A stretch of DNA of 64,000 bases from Streptomyces glaucescens (GTDB lineage: Bacteria > Actinomycetota > Actinomycetes > Streptomycetales > Streptomycetaceae), in contig NZ_CP009438.1 of the NCBI RefSeq assembly GCF_000761215.1, positions 310,001 to 374,000 on the forward strand, given 5' to 3'. A program made the position numbers and the translations under genes. Under the pieces are notes generated by a model. The model had not been told where the DNA came from, did not search any database, and saw only the letters and a list, made by a program, of their open reading frames with translations. Below are positions 33,758-41,501 of the stretch, in pieces (position 1 is the stretch's first letter; each line of letters opens with the position of its first letter).

Positions 33758-34663
33758 TCAGTCGAGGCCCTCGGCGAGGGCCTTCTCGGTGGCGGCGCGG
33801 ACGGCGGCGGTCCCTTCCGCGCTGAGCGGGGAGCGCGGCGGCCGGGTGGGGCCGCCGGGGCGGCCGGCGATCTCCATGGCCGCCTTGACCGCCTGCACGA
33901 ACTCGGGTTTCGAGTCCCAGCGCAGCAGCGGGTGCAGGGCGCGGTAGAGCGGGAGGGCGAGGTCGAGGTCGCGTTCCACGGCGGCGCGGTAGAGGGTGAG
34001 GCAGGCGCCGGGCAGGGCGTTGGGGAAGCCGGCGATCCAGCCGGCCGCGCCGGCCAGGGCGAGTTCGAGCAGGACGTCGTCGGCGCCGACCAGCAGGTCG
34101 AGGCGGGGGGCGAGTTCGGCGATCTCGTAGGCGCGGCGGACGTCGCCGCTGAACTCCTTGACGGCGACGATGTGCCCGTCGGCGTGGAGGCGGGCGAGCA
34201 GGCCGGGGGTGAGGTCGACCTTGGTGTCGTACGGGTTGTTGTAGGCGACGACCGGCAGTCCGGCGCGCGCGGCCTCGGCGTAGTGGGCGTGGACCGCGGC
34301 GTGGTCGGCGCGGTAGGCGTTGGGCGGCAGCAGCAGCACCGAGCCGCATCCGGCCTCGGCGGCCTGCTCGGCCCAGCGGCGGGCGCCGGTGCTGCCGTAC
34401 GCGGACACGCCGGGCATCACGCGGGCGCCGTCCCCCGCCGCCTCGACGGCGACTCGGACCACGCGGGCGCGTTCGTCGTCGGTGAGGGTCTGGTACTCGC
34501 CGAGGGAGCCGTTGGGCACGACGCCGTCGCAGCCGGCGGCGATCAGCGCGGCGACGTGCTCGGCGTAGGCGTCGTAGTCGACGGAGAGGTCGGCGCGCAG
34601 CGGGAGGGCGGTGGCGACCATGACGCCGTGCCAGGGCCGGGTGCGGGTGTCTGCGACGGTCAT
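33758..34663 (-). CDS. dihydrodipicolinate synthase family protein, probable hydroxyproline-pathway deaminase
   Basis: A 301-residue class I aldolase of the DapA/NAL family. The Schiff-base lysine is in VAVKEFSGD at about residue 163 and the catalytic Tyr in AYNNPYDTK at about 137; the substrate-carboxylate GSLGEY segment replaces the GTTGE of DapA. In hydroxyproline catabolism this family member (1-pyrroline-4-hydroxy-2-carboxylate deaminase) makes 2-oxoglutarate semialdehyde. The operon position supports that job over lysine biosynthesis. Its ATG overlaps the upstream flavoprotein's stop by 4 bp. Confidence 0.88.
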   Translation of the reverse strand: MTVADTRTRPWHGVMVATALPLRADLSVDYDAYAEHVAALIAAGCDGVVPNGSLGEYQTLTDDERARVVRVAVEAAGDGARVMPGVSAYGSTGARRWAEQAAEAGCGSVLLLPPNAYRADHAAVHAHYAEAARAGLPVVAYNNPYDTKVDLTPGLLARLHADGHIVAVKEFSGDVRRAYEIAELAPRLDLLVGADDVLLELALAGAAGWIAGFPNALPGACLTLYRAAVERDLDLALPLYRALHPLLRWDSKPEFVQAVKAAMEIAGRPGGPTRPPRSPLSAEGTAAVRAATEKALAEGLD

Positions 34664-36210
34664 GTCCAGGGCTCCTCTGGGGGTGCGGTGGGCGGGGCGG
34701 CGGTGTCGGCGGGCCCCGCCGGGGCGGTGGCGCCGGCCGGTGTGACGGCGGGGGTCCCGGACGGGGCGGCCGTGGCCGCGGGTGGGCCGGTGGCGGCAGG
34801 CGGCCCGGGCGGGGCGGCGGTGCCTTCCTCCGGCAGTCGGGCCAGGTGGCGCAGGGGTACCGGGCAGGACAGCGGACGCCGGTCCGGGACCGGTGGGGTG
34901 CCGGTCAGCAGGGCGACGGCGGGGCCGCACATCCGCCCCTGGCACCAGCCCATCCCGGCCCGCGTGAGCAGCTTGACGCTGCGCGCGTCGACGGCGCCGT
35001 ACTCGGTGACGGCCGTACGGATCCGCCCGGCGGTGACCTCCTCGCAGCGGCACACCTCGGTGGTGTCCTCGAGCGGACCCGCCCATCCGGGGCCGGGCCG
35101 GTGGGCGGCCGCCATCACGTCGGCGAAGGCGCGCAGCCGGGCCCGGCGCCGGGTGAGGGCGGCGGTGCGGCGGGCCTCGCGCGGGATGCCGCGCAGGGCG
35201 TGGGCGATGGCGTCGGCGGCGAGTTCGCCCTCGACGACGGCGAGGTCGGCGCCGCCCGTCCCGCAGGACTCCCCCGCGGCCCAGACACCGGGCACGGAGG
35301 TGGCCTGGCCGGTGTCCACGGTGAGGGCCGGGGTGCCGTCGGGGGTGCGGCGGGTGGCGCAGCCGAGTCCGGTGGCGAGGTCGAGCTGCGGGAGGAGTCC
35401 GTGGCCGACGGCGAGCGCGTCGCAGGGAATGCGGCGTCCGGTGCCGGGCAGGGGCCGCCAGTCGCGGTCGAGCCGGGTGACGGTGACGGCCGCCACGCGG
35501 TCCGTGCCGTGCGCGACGGTGACGGCCTGCCGGGTGAGCAGCCGGGTGCCGTGCCGCAGCAGGCCGCCGCCGTGGCGGACGCCTTCGACGAGTTTGGCGG
35601 GGTTGCGCAGCAGGGCGAGCGGGGTGCGGGCGTACGCCGTGTAGCCGGCGGCCTCGACGACGGCCGGGACCCGGGCCCCGGCGGCCGCCAGCGACCCGGC
35701 GACGGCGAGCAGCAGGGGTCCGCTGCCGGCGACGACGATGCGGCGGCCGGGCAGGACGAGCCCGGACTTGAGCATGGCCTGGGCGCCGCCCGCGCCGACG
35801 ACTCCGGGCAGGGTCCAGCCGGGGAAGGGGAGCTGGCGCTCGTAGGCGCCGGTGGCGAGGAGGACGGTACGGGCGTCGACGTGTGCGGCCGTCTCGTCCG
35901 GGCCGGCGACGGCGTGCAGCCGCCAGTGCGCCCCCGCGCGGACCACCGTCCACACGTGGTGGCGCGGCAGGTAGGCGATCCGGCCCGCGTCCAGCCGCCG
36001 CAGCCGCCCGGCGAAACCGCGCCAGCCGTGGTGCAGGGCCTGCGGCCGGGCGGCGCGCAGGCCGGGCGCGGGGTGCCGGTGGAACTGGCCGCCCGGCCGC
36101 TCCCCCGCGTCGAGCAGGGTGACGGTCAGGCCCAGTCCGGCGGCGCGCACGGCGGCGGCGAGCCCGGCGGGTCCGGCGCCGACGACGGCGAGGTCAACGG
36201 CCGCGGCCAT
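34660..36210 (-). CDS. hydroxyproline dehydrogenase subunit, FAD/NAD-binding with BFD-like 2Fe-2S domain
   Basis: A 516-residue flavoprotein like the alpha subunit of D-hydroxyproline or octopine/opine-type dehydrogenases (HcnB/OoxA group). The FAD-binding GAGPAGLAAA motif is at residues 11-20, a second nucleotide-binding GSGPLLLAVA at about 163, and a BFD-like 2Fe-2S region near 395-450 has CRCEE and CQGRMC. The last 70 residues are a Pro/Ala/Thr-rich tail not found in the family core. With the small 2Fe-2S protein and the DAO-type subunit it should form a membrane-associated electron-transfer dehydrogenase. It overlaps both neighbours by a few bases. Confidence 0.9.
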   Translation of the reverse strand: MAAAVDLAVVGAGPAGLAAAVRAAGLGLTVTLLDAGERPGGQFHRHPAPGLRAARPQALHHGWRGFAGRLRRLDAGRIAYLPRHHVWTVVRAGAHWRLHAVAGPDETAAHVDARTVLLATGAYERQLPFPGWTLPGVVGAGGAQAMLKSGLVLPGRRIVVAGSGPLLLAVAGSLAAAGARVPAVVEAAGYTAYARTPLALLRNPAKLVEGVRHGGGLLRHGTRLLTRQAVTVAHGTDRVAAVTVTRLDRDWRPLPGTGRRIPCDALAVGHGLLPQLDLATGLGCATRRTPDGTPALTVDTGQATSVPGVWAAGESCGTGGADLAVVEGELAADAIAHALRGIPREARRTAALTRRRARLRAFADVMAAAHRPGPGWAGPLEDTTEVCRCEEVTAGRIRTAVTEYGAVDARSVKLLTRAGMGWCQGRMCGPAVALLTGTPPVPDRRPLSCPVPLRHLARLPEEGTAAPPGPPAATGPPAATAAPSGTPAVTPAGATAPAGPADTAAPPTAPPEEPWT

Positions 36211-36514
36211 GACCGGTGCCCTCCTGGGTGGTGACCGTGTCCCCGGGGCGCACGGCGACGAGACAGGCGCGCTGGTTGGGGCGGCCGTTGACGGTGGCGA
36301 GGCAGTCGTGGCAGACGCCGGTCCCGCAGAACACCCCGCGCGGTGCCGCGGAGCCGCGGGTGGTGCGCCAGGAGAGGATGCCGGCGGACCACAGCGCGGC
36401 GGCGAGGGACTGTCCGGGCAGGGCGGTGAGGGTGCGGCCGTCGAAGGTGAACGTGTACGGCGTTCCGGGCCGGGCCCGCACCAGTGCGAGCGGGGGGCGC
36501 GGCGTGCGCTTCAT
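36194..36514 (-). CDS. 2Fe-2S ferredoxin-like subunit of hydroxyproline dehydrogenase
   Basis: A 106-residue protein with the sarcosine-oxidase-alpha N-terminal/HcnA-type fold: DGRTLTALPGQSLAAAL, then four cysteines in GVFCGTGVCHDCLATV and a later RACL. It passes electrons between the two flavoprotein subunits. It overlaps the upstream gene by 4 bp and the downstream gene by 17 bp, showing tight co-expression. Confidence 0.9.
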   Translation of the reverse strand: MKRTPRPPLALVRARPGTPYTFTFDGRTLTALPGQSLAAALWSAGILSWRTTRGSAAPRGVFCGTGVCHDCLATVNGRPNQRACLVAVRPGDTVTTQEGTGHGRGR

Positions 36515-37713
36515 GACGGGGCTCCTGGGGTGGCGGGCGTGCCGTCCGGCGGGGGGAAGCGGCCGGGGCGGAACGGCCCGGTGGACAGGGGTGGTTCGGC
36601 GCCGGTCAGCGCGGCGGTGACGAGGAGGCCGGTGGCCGGGGCGAGGCCGATCCCGGCGCCCTCGTGGCCGCAGGCGTGGTGGAGACCGGGGACGCGGGCG
36701 TCGGGACCGATGGCGGGGAGGTGGTCGGGCAGGTAGGGGCGGAACCCGCAGTACGCCCGGATCGCGTGGGCGTCGGCCAGGACGGGGAAGAGAGCGCCGG
36801 CCTGGCTCGCCAGGCGGCGCAGGGCCTCGGTGGACAGGGTGCGGTCGAAGCCGACCCGTTCCCGGGTGGCTCCGATGAGGACCGTCCCGGCCGGAGTGCC
36901 CTCGACGACGGCGGAGGACCGCAGGCCGGCCGAGCCGCTGGCGACGTCGGTGACGTAGTCGGCGGCGTACACCTTGTGGCGGATCAGTCCGGGCGGCAGC
37001 GGTTCGGTGACCAGGACGAAACCGCGGCGTGGCAGGACGGGCAGGTGGCTGCCGGCGAGTGCGGCGACGTGCCCGCCCCAGGTGCCGGCGGCGTTGACGA
37101 CGGCGGGGGCGTGGATCTCGCCCCGCGGGGTGCGGATGCCGCGCACCGCGCCGGTCGTGCCGGTGAGGATCGCGGTGACCTCCTCCCCCAGCCGGATCCG
37201 GGCTCCCCGGCGCCGGGCGGCGCGCAGCAGGGCGGCGGCGGCTCTGGCGGGCTGCACCTGGGCGTCCTGCGGGTAGTGGTGGCCCCCGGCCAGGCCGGGG
37301 GCCAGCCGCGGTTCCAGGGCGGGCAGTTCGTCGGGCGGCACCTCGTGCGCCGTGACGCCGGCCGCGCGTTGCCGGGCCGCGAAGGCGCGCAGCGCGGTGC
37401 GGGCGGTCTCATCGGATGCGACGACGAGACCGCCCTTGAGCTCGTGTTCGACGGCGTCCTCGGGTGGGAGGCCGGCCGCGAGTTCTCGCCACAACCGGGT
37501 GGACAGCAGGGCGAGTTCAAGTTCGGGCCCCGGCTCCTTGTCGGAGACGAGGAGGTTGCCCTCTCCGGCTCCGGTGGTGCCGCCGGCGACGGGGCCGCGG
37601 TCGACGACCGTGACGGAGAGGCCGGCGTGGGTGGCGTAGTAGGCGCATGCCGCCCCGACCACTCCGGCGCCGACGATCACGACGTCCGCGGGTGCGCGCT
37701 CTTCTGTGGGCAC
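36511..37713 (-). CDS. FAD-dependent D-hydroxyproline dehydrogenase, catalytic (DAO-fold) subunit
   Basis: A 400-residue D-amino-acid-oxidase-fold flavoprotein: VVIVGAGVVGAACAYYA at residues 11-27 binds FAD, followed by GGTTGAGEGN and, near the C-terminus, CGHEGAGIGLAPATG, the usual second FAD contact. In LhpB/OoxB-type complexes this subunit oxidises the D-imino acid. It is the first gene of the operon. The GTG start at 37713 is directly preceded by the promoter/operator with no Shine-Dalgarno, so the transcript may be leaderless. Confidence 0.9.
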   Translation of the reverse strand: MPTEERAPADVVIVGAGVVGAACAYYATHAGLSVTVVDRGPVAGGTTGAGEGNLLVSDKEPGPELELALLSTRLWRELAAGLPPEDAVEHELKGGLVVASDETARTALRAFAARQRAAGVTAHEVPPDELPALEPRLAPGLAGGHHYPQDAQVQPARAAAALLRAARRRGARIRLGEEVTAILTGTTGAVRGIRTPRGEIHAPAVVNAAGTWGGHVAALAGSHLPVLPRRGFVLVTEPLPPGLIRHKVYAADYVTDVASGSAGLRSSAVVEGTPAGTVLIGATRERVGFDRTLSTEALRRLASQAGALFPVLADAHAIRAYCGFRPYLPDHLPAIGPDARVPGLHHACGHEGAGIGLAPATGLLVTAALTGAEPPLSTGPFRPGRFPPPDGTPATPGAPS

Positions 37714-37715
37714 GT

Positions 37716-37748
37716 CAGTAATATTTCACATTGCACTGGGCCCGACAA
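37716..37748 (-). promoter_or_regulatory. promoter/operator of the hydroxyproline operon
   Basis: On the coding (minus) strand a TTGTCG -35-like hexamer (37743-37748) precedes an imperfect palindrome CAGTGCAAT-GTGAAA-TATTACTG (37716-37738) that covers the -10 region (AATATT or TATTAC). The arms match the sequence in front of the collagenase gene. Binding here would block RNA polymerase. Confidence 0.65.
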
Positions 37749-37769
37749 GAGCGCGCACCGGCCCGGCGG

Positions 37770-40130
37770 TCAGCGGCGCAGCGGGCCCTCGCAGAGGTAG
37801 TCGGCGGTGCCGCCGGTGTGGTCGGTCCAGATCACCACCTCGCCGAAGGCGCAGTTCATGTCGGCGAGGTTGGGCGAGGCGGGAGCGGCCCGGTCGAGCA
37901 GGAAGCGGTCGACGGTCCCGGACATGTCCGCGAAGACGCGGTCGGCGCTGCCCGCGTCCGTGAGGCGGGCGGTGATCCGCCCCGTGCAGACGAAGCGCGG
38001 CATGCCGGTGTCACCGCCGGCGGTGCAGGCCGGGCCGGCGAAGGTGGCGGCGGCGAAGACGGCGCGCACCTCTTCGGCCGTGCGTTCGCGCAGCCCGTCG
38101 TCGGGCGTGTAGGAGGTGCGGGGCACGTAGAGGTCGGCGACGCGGGCGATCTGCCGGTCGAGGAAGGCGTCGTAGCCGCGCTGCACCGCCGTGTCGCGGC
38201 CGGTGCGCTCGCGCCAGGCGTCGAAGGCGGCCGGGTCGTCGGCCCGCAGGTGCCGGTACATCTCCCCCAGCAGCGCGGGGCGTTCGTGCCACAGGTACGC
38301 GAAGAAGGTGCCCGCGTAGTCGTAGAAGCGGAAGCCGTCGCCGTCGTAGGTGGCGTGCAGGAGCCGCTCGACGCTCATCCGCGGGCCGCCGTTCGCGGTG
38401 TCGCGGATGACGCCCTGCACCAGGGACTTGCGGACGGCGACGCCGTCGGCGCGGGTGGAGCCGGCGAAGAACTCCGCGGTGCCCTCGTCCATCGCGGTCG
38501 TACGGTCGCCCTGGTACCAGGGACCTTCGCCGAAGGAACCCGGCACCGCCCAGCGGCCGTTGAGGTAGTGCCCGTACTCGTGGCGGAACAGCTCCTCCAG
38601 CGTCAGCCGGGAGTCCTGCGGGACGCGCCGCTGGTAGGTGTAGAAGGTCGCGCCGCGCTCGATGTAGACGCCGCCGTTGTCGGTGCCCATGCCGGTGAGG
38701 AGGGGGTGGTAGTTCTCGTAGTCGGCGCGGGAGGCGTACAGCACGGTGGTCAGGACGGTGTTGGTGTCCCCGGCGAGCGGCGCCTGCGTGCCGAGCACGC
38801 GGTGGAACTGGGCCTTGACCTGCTTGCTCGCGTAGTAGAGCTGGTCGGTGGTGGCGCGGTCGAGGCCGGTGCGGACCTTCATCGCGCCGTCGTCGTAGCG
38901 GTAGGTGTACGGGAACAGCTCCCGTTCGATGTCGTCCTTGCAGACGGCGTACGGCGCGCAGGCGTCGTAGTGGCCGAGCCAGGACGCGATCTTGGCCCAG
39001 GGAGCGCTGCCACGGCCCCAGGCGTCGGTGACGGGGGTGAGCAGTGCCCCGAGGTCGGCGACGATCCGGGCGCGCAGGGAGGGTATGACCCCGAACCGGG
39101 CGTACTCCGAGAGGGCGTCCCGCACGGTCCACTCGTTGGGCGTGCCCTTGAGGTGGGTGTGGCCGGCGAACCGGCGGAAGGCGTCGCGGTACGCGTCGTT
39201 GCGGGCGACGACGGTCCGGAAGGCGGTGTCGTCATTGCCCTCGTACAGGCCGAGGTAGTTGACGCTGAGCGCGGCGAGCGCGGCGCCGCCCCAGGACGGG
39301 TCGGCGTGGGTGTCCGTGTGGTAGCGGTCGAGGCGCGCCAGCACCTTGCGGATCAGGTCGAGCTGGGAGTGCCGCAGGCCGGGGGCGCTGCCGGTGTAGA
39401 GGGCCTCGCGCAGGGTCTCGGCGTTGCTGCGGGTGGCGTCGAAGGTGCGCGGGGCGGTGCCGAAGCCGTGGACGGCCCGCCGCACGGCCTCCTGGGTGGG
39501 CGCGTCACCGACGTCGATCTCGTCGCGTGCGAAGTCGTGGTACACGACGGCGTGCAGGTAGGTGAACATCTCCAGCAGGTGACTGGAGTTGCGGCCGTCG
39601 TGGCGGGCGGCGAGGCCGGTGGCGCGCCGTGCGACGGCCTGGACGTGGGCGTCGTCCATGACGGTCGCGAGGCCGGCGTCCCAGGTCCACAGGATGCCGC
39701 GCAGGCAGCCGTCGGCGGTGACGGCCGGGTCGGCGAGGAAGTCGGCGAACCGCTCGGGACCCAGCGCCGTGACGTCGTCCAGGGCGCAGGAGGGTGCCAG
39801 GGCCGGGGCGGGCCGCGGCGGGGCGGGGGTGGCCGGGCCGGGGACCCGGCCGTCGGTGCGGCGGGCGCCGGGGGCCGTGGCCTCGGGGGTGCGCGGGGCC
39901 GGGGCCCGGTCCAGCCGGGTGACCTCGTCATGGGGCCGGCGGCCGTCGCCGGCCGTGGTCCGGGGGAGGTCCGTGCGGTGGTGCGCCCGCGCGGTCCGGG
40001 GGAGGTCCGTGCGGTGGTGCGCCCGCGCGGTGGGGGCGTCGACCGTGCCGAGCAGGGCCGTGGTGACGGCGGTGGCGAGCAGGGCGGTGCCCAGCGATCT
40101 GCGGGCGGACAGGCGTGGCTTGGGGAACAC
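37770..40130 (-). CDS. secreted M9 microbial collagenase
   Basis: A 786-residue collagenase. A Sec signal peptide (basic start, then LGTALLATAVTTALLG) is at about residues 1-36, then a Pro-rich propeptide to about 110, an activator module to about 390, and the peptidase module with zinc motif HEYGH at 517-521. The third ligand and glutamate region is MDEGTAEFF at 547-555. The C-terminal 110 residues, with three Cys, replace the PKD and collagen-binding domains of clostridial enzymes. It cuts triple-helical collagen, releasing hydroxyproline-rich peptides, and the neighbouring operon catabolises hydroxyproline. The propeptide holds a perfect 12-residue duplication. GTG start with GGAGCCGCAG. 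Confidence 0.93.
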   Translation of the reverse strand: MFPKPRLSARRSLGTALLATAVTTALLGTVDAPTARAHHRTDLPRTARAHHRTDLPRTTAGDGRRPHDEVTRLDRAPAPRTPEATAPGARRTDGRVPGPATPAPPRPAPALAPSCALDDVTALGPERFADFLADPAVTADGCLRGILWTWDAGLATVMDDAHVQAVARRATGLAARHDGRNSSHLLEMFTYLHAVVYHDFARDEIDVGDAPTQEAVRRAVHGFGTAPRTFDATRSNAETLREALYTGSAPGLRHSQLDLIRKVLARLDRYHTDTHADPSWGGAALAALSVNYLGLYEGNDDTAFRTVVARNDAYRDAFRRFAGHTHLKGTPNEWTVRDALSEYARFGVIPSLRARIVADLGALLTPVTDAWGRGSAPWAKIASWLGHYDACAPYAVCKDDIERELFPYTYRYDDGAMKVRTGLDRATTDQLYYASKQVKAQFHRVLGTQAPLAGDTNTVLTTVLYASRADYENYHPLLTGMGTDNGGVYIERGATFYTYQRRVPQDSRLTLEELFRHEYGHYLNGRWAVPGSFGEGPWYQGDRTTAMDEGTAEFFAGSTRADGVAVRKSLVQGVIRDTANGGPRMSVERLLHATYDGDGFRFYDYAGTFFAYLWHERPALLGEMYRHLRADDPAAFDAWRERTGRDTAVQRGYDAFLDRQIARVADLYVPRTSYTPDDGLRERTAEEVRAVFAAATFAGPACTAGGDTGMPRFVCTGRITARLTDAGSADRVFADMSGTVDRFLLDRAAPASPNLADMNCAFGEVVIWTDHTGGTADYLCEGPLRR
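39957..40028. repeat. 36-bp tandem duplication in the collagenase propeptide
   Basis: Two identical 36-bp copies in tandem (39957-39992 and 39993-40028) encode ARAHHRTDLPRT twice. Being in frame, the duplication looks recent and probably neutral. Confidence 0.9.
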
Positions 40131-40203
40131 CTGCGGCTCCTCGGATGGGGGGAGTGGCTCGTCCTGAGTGGTGAGGCGTGCATGCCACTGCTATGTGATC
40201 TGT

Positions 40204-40232
40204 AACATAGTAATGTGAAATTGCACTGACAA
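40204..40232 (-). promoter_or_regulatory. promoter and operator of the collagenase gene
   Basis: On the minus strand TTGTCA (-35, 40227-40232) and TATGTT (-10, 40204-40209) are separated by exactly 17 bp. The spacer is filled by CAGTGCAAT-TTCAC-ATTACT, the same arms as at the hydroxyproline operon. The leader to the GTG is about 70 bp. Confidence 0.72.
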
Positions 40233-40584
40233 CCCCTCAGGTGCCCTCTTCCGGACACCCGCGGAGGCCCCCTCAACTCCCGGCCGGATAACGACTTCTG
40301 GCCGATATCGGGCGCCGCGCGAGACGCGCTCCCCGGATCGCGCGCAGGGCGGCGCGATCGGTACGCGCCAATAGGCCGACGGACACCCGCCCCGCCGCCG
40401 GACGCTCACACGCCTTGCGGTCACCCCTCCGCACCGGCCCCATCGTGCACGGATGCGATCCGGACCCCGCCGCCACCGTCCGTCCACACCGCCATCACAG
40501 AACGCACACTTTCGGTCGCCCTCGGTTCCGGCCGCCGACGCGGGGGCAGACGCGGGCCGCGGGTGGTGCCTAGCCTCCCGGGCC

Positions 40585-41112
40585 ATGCGATCACCCTTGT
40601 CGAGACGCCTCGGTCTCACCGCCGTCCTCGCCCTCCTGCTCGCCGTCTTCGGCCTGGCCCCCTCCGCCAGTGCGGCCGACCCGGCGCCCGCGGAGCTGAA
40701 GTTCACCACCGACGCCGCGACGACCACACCCGGCGGCACGGTGAACCTGACCATGACGCTGACGAACAACAAGACCTACGACATCTGGTTCGTCTACCAG
40801 ACCATCGACCCCACCTGGCTGACCACCCAGCGTCCCGACCTGAAGTACGCCTTCACCGGGTGCACCCTCGCCACGGCCGGCGGCAGCACGGCTTGCTCCG
40901 GCACCGGACCCGCCAACCTCGGCGGCAACTACGGCGCGCCCATCCCGCCCGGCCAGACCCGCACCGTCACGCTGACGCTCCAGATCGCCCCCGACTCCGG
41001 CTGCAACGGCAACATCGGCTTCTACTCGTACTTCTACGCCGAGTTCAGCGACAGCACGAACGTCAGCGGCGGACCGGTCTACACGCCGGAGACGCGCGTC
41101 CTCTGCTCCTGA
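40585..41112 (+). CDS. secreted protein with immunoglobulin-like beta fold
   Basis: A 175-residue exported protein: signal peptide at about 1-30 (LTAVLALLLAVFGLAPSASA, cut after AA-D), then a single beta-sandwich-like domain of alternating Thr-rich strands (GGTVNLTMTLTNNKTYDIWF, later GQTRTVTLTLQIAP). It has four Cys that could form two disulfides. It is like the small secreted beta proteins that Streptomyces makes in large amounts; function unknown. A perfect 12-bp terminator follows. No clear RBS; the ATG is set by the signal peptide. Confidence 0.82.
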   Translation: MRSPLSRRLGLTAVLALLLAVFGLAPSASAADPAPAELKFTTDAATTTPGGTVNLTMTLTNNKTYDIWFVYQTIDPTWLTTQRPDLKYAFTGCTLATAGGSTACSGTGPANLGGNYGAPIPPGQTRTVTLTLQIAPDSGCNGNIGFYSYFYAEFSDSTNVSGGPVYTPETRVLCS

Positions 41113-41501
41113 CGGGCCCGCGCCGCGCGGCGGTGGCCTGAAATCGGCGCACGGACCGTCCGGCGGACCGGTCCGCGGCGACGGCAGCCCCACCGGCGGG
41201 CCCTCGGCCCGCCGGTGCACCGCGTTCCGCCCACCTGGGCCGCACAGGTCCGCGGGGGCTTCGCAGCGGCGCCCGGGCGGGCCGCCGGACGCGCTCCCGT
41301 CCCGGGAGGCGACCCGGGACGCGCCCGCGTTTTTCCGTCAGGTTTCGCAGCAGGACCACGAAAGCTCCACAGACACCTCACTATGTGACGCGACGGATGC
41401 GTCGACGACCGGTCTCTGAGGGGGAAGCCGGCGTCGCGCGAGGGGGTGCGTCCGCTCCGCGGAGCCGTACTCACCCCTGCCCTGGGAGGGGACAGCACCG
41501 C
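41113..41501. other. intergenic region upstream of the exopolysaccharide locus
   Basis: About 390 bp without a supported gene. It contains the terminator of the upstream gene and, in its less GC-rich part at 41330-41400, presumably the promoter of the eight-gene polysaccharide cluster. Confidence 0.5.
41191..41217 (+). terminator. hairpin terminator
   Basis: A perfect 12-bp stem CACCGGCGGGCC/GGCCCGCCGGTG with a 3-nt CTC loop, 79 bp downstream of the secreted-protein gene. Confidence 0.85.

Noticed and set aside
34660..37713. Reading the operon as opine or sarcosine catabolism
   Set aside because: The subunit set is shared with those dehydrogenases, but the epimerase with two Cys and the DapA-family gene point to hydroxyproline.
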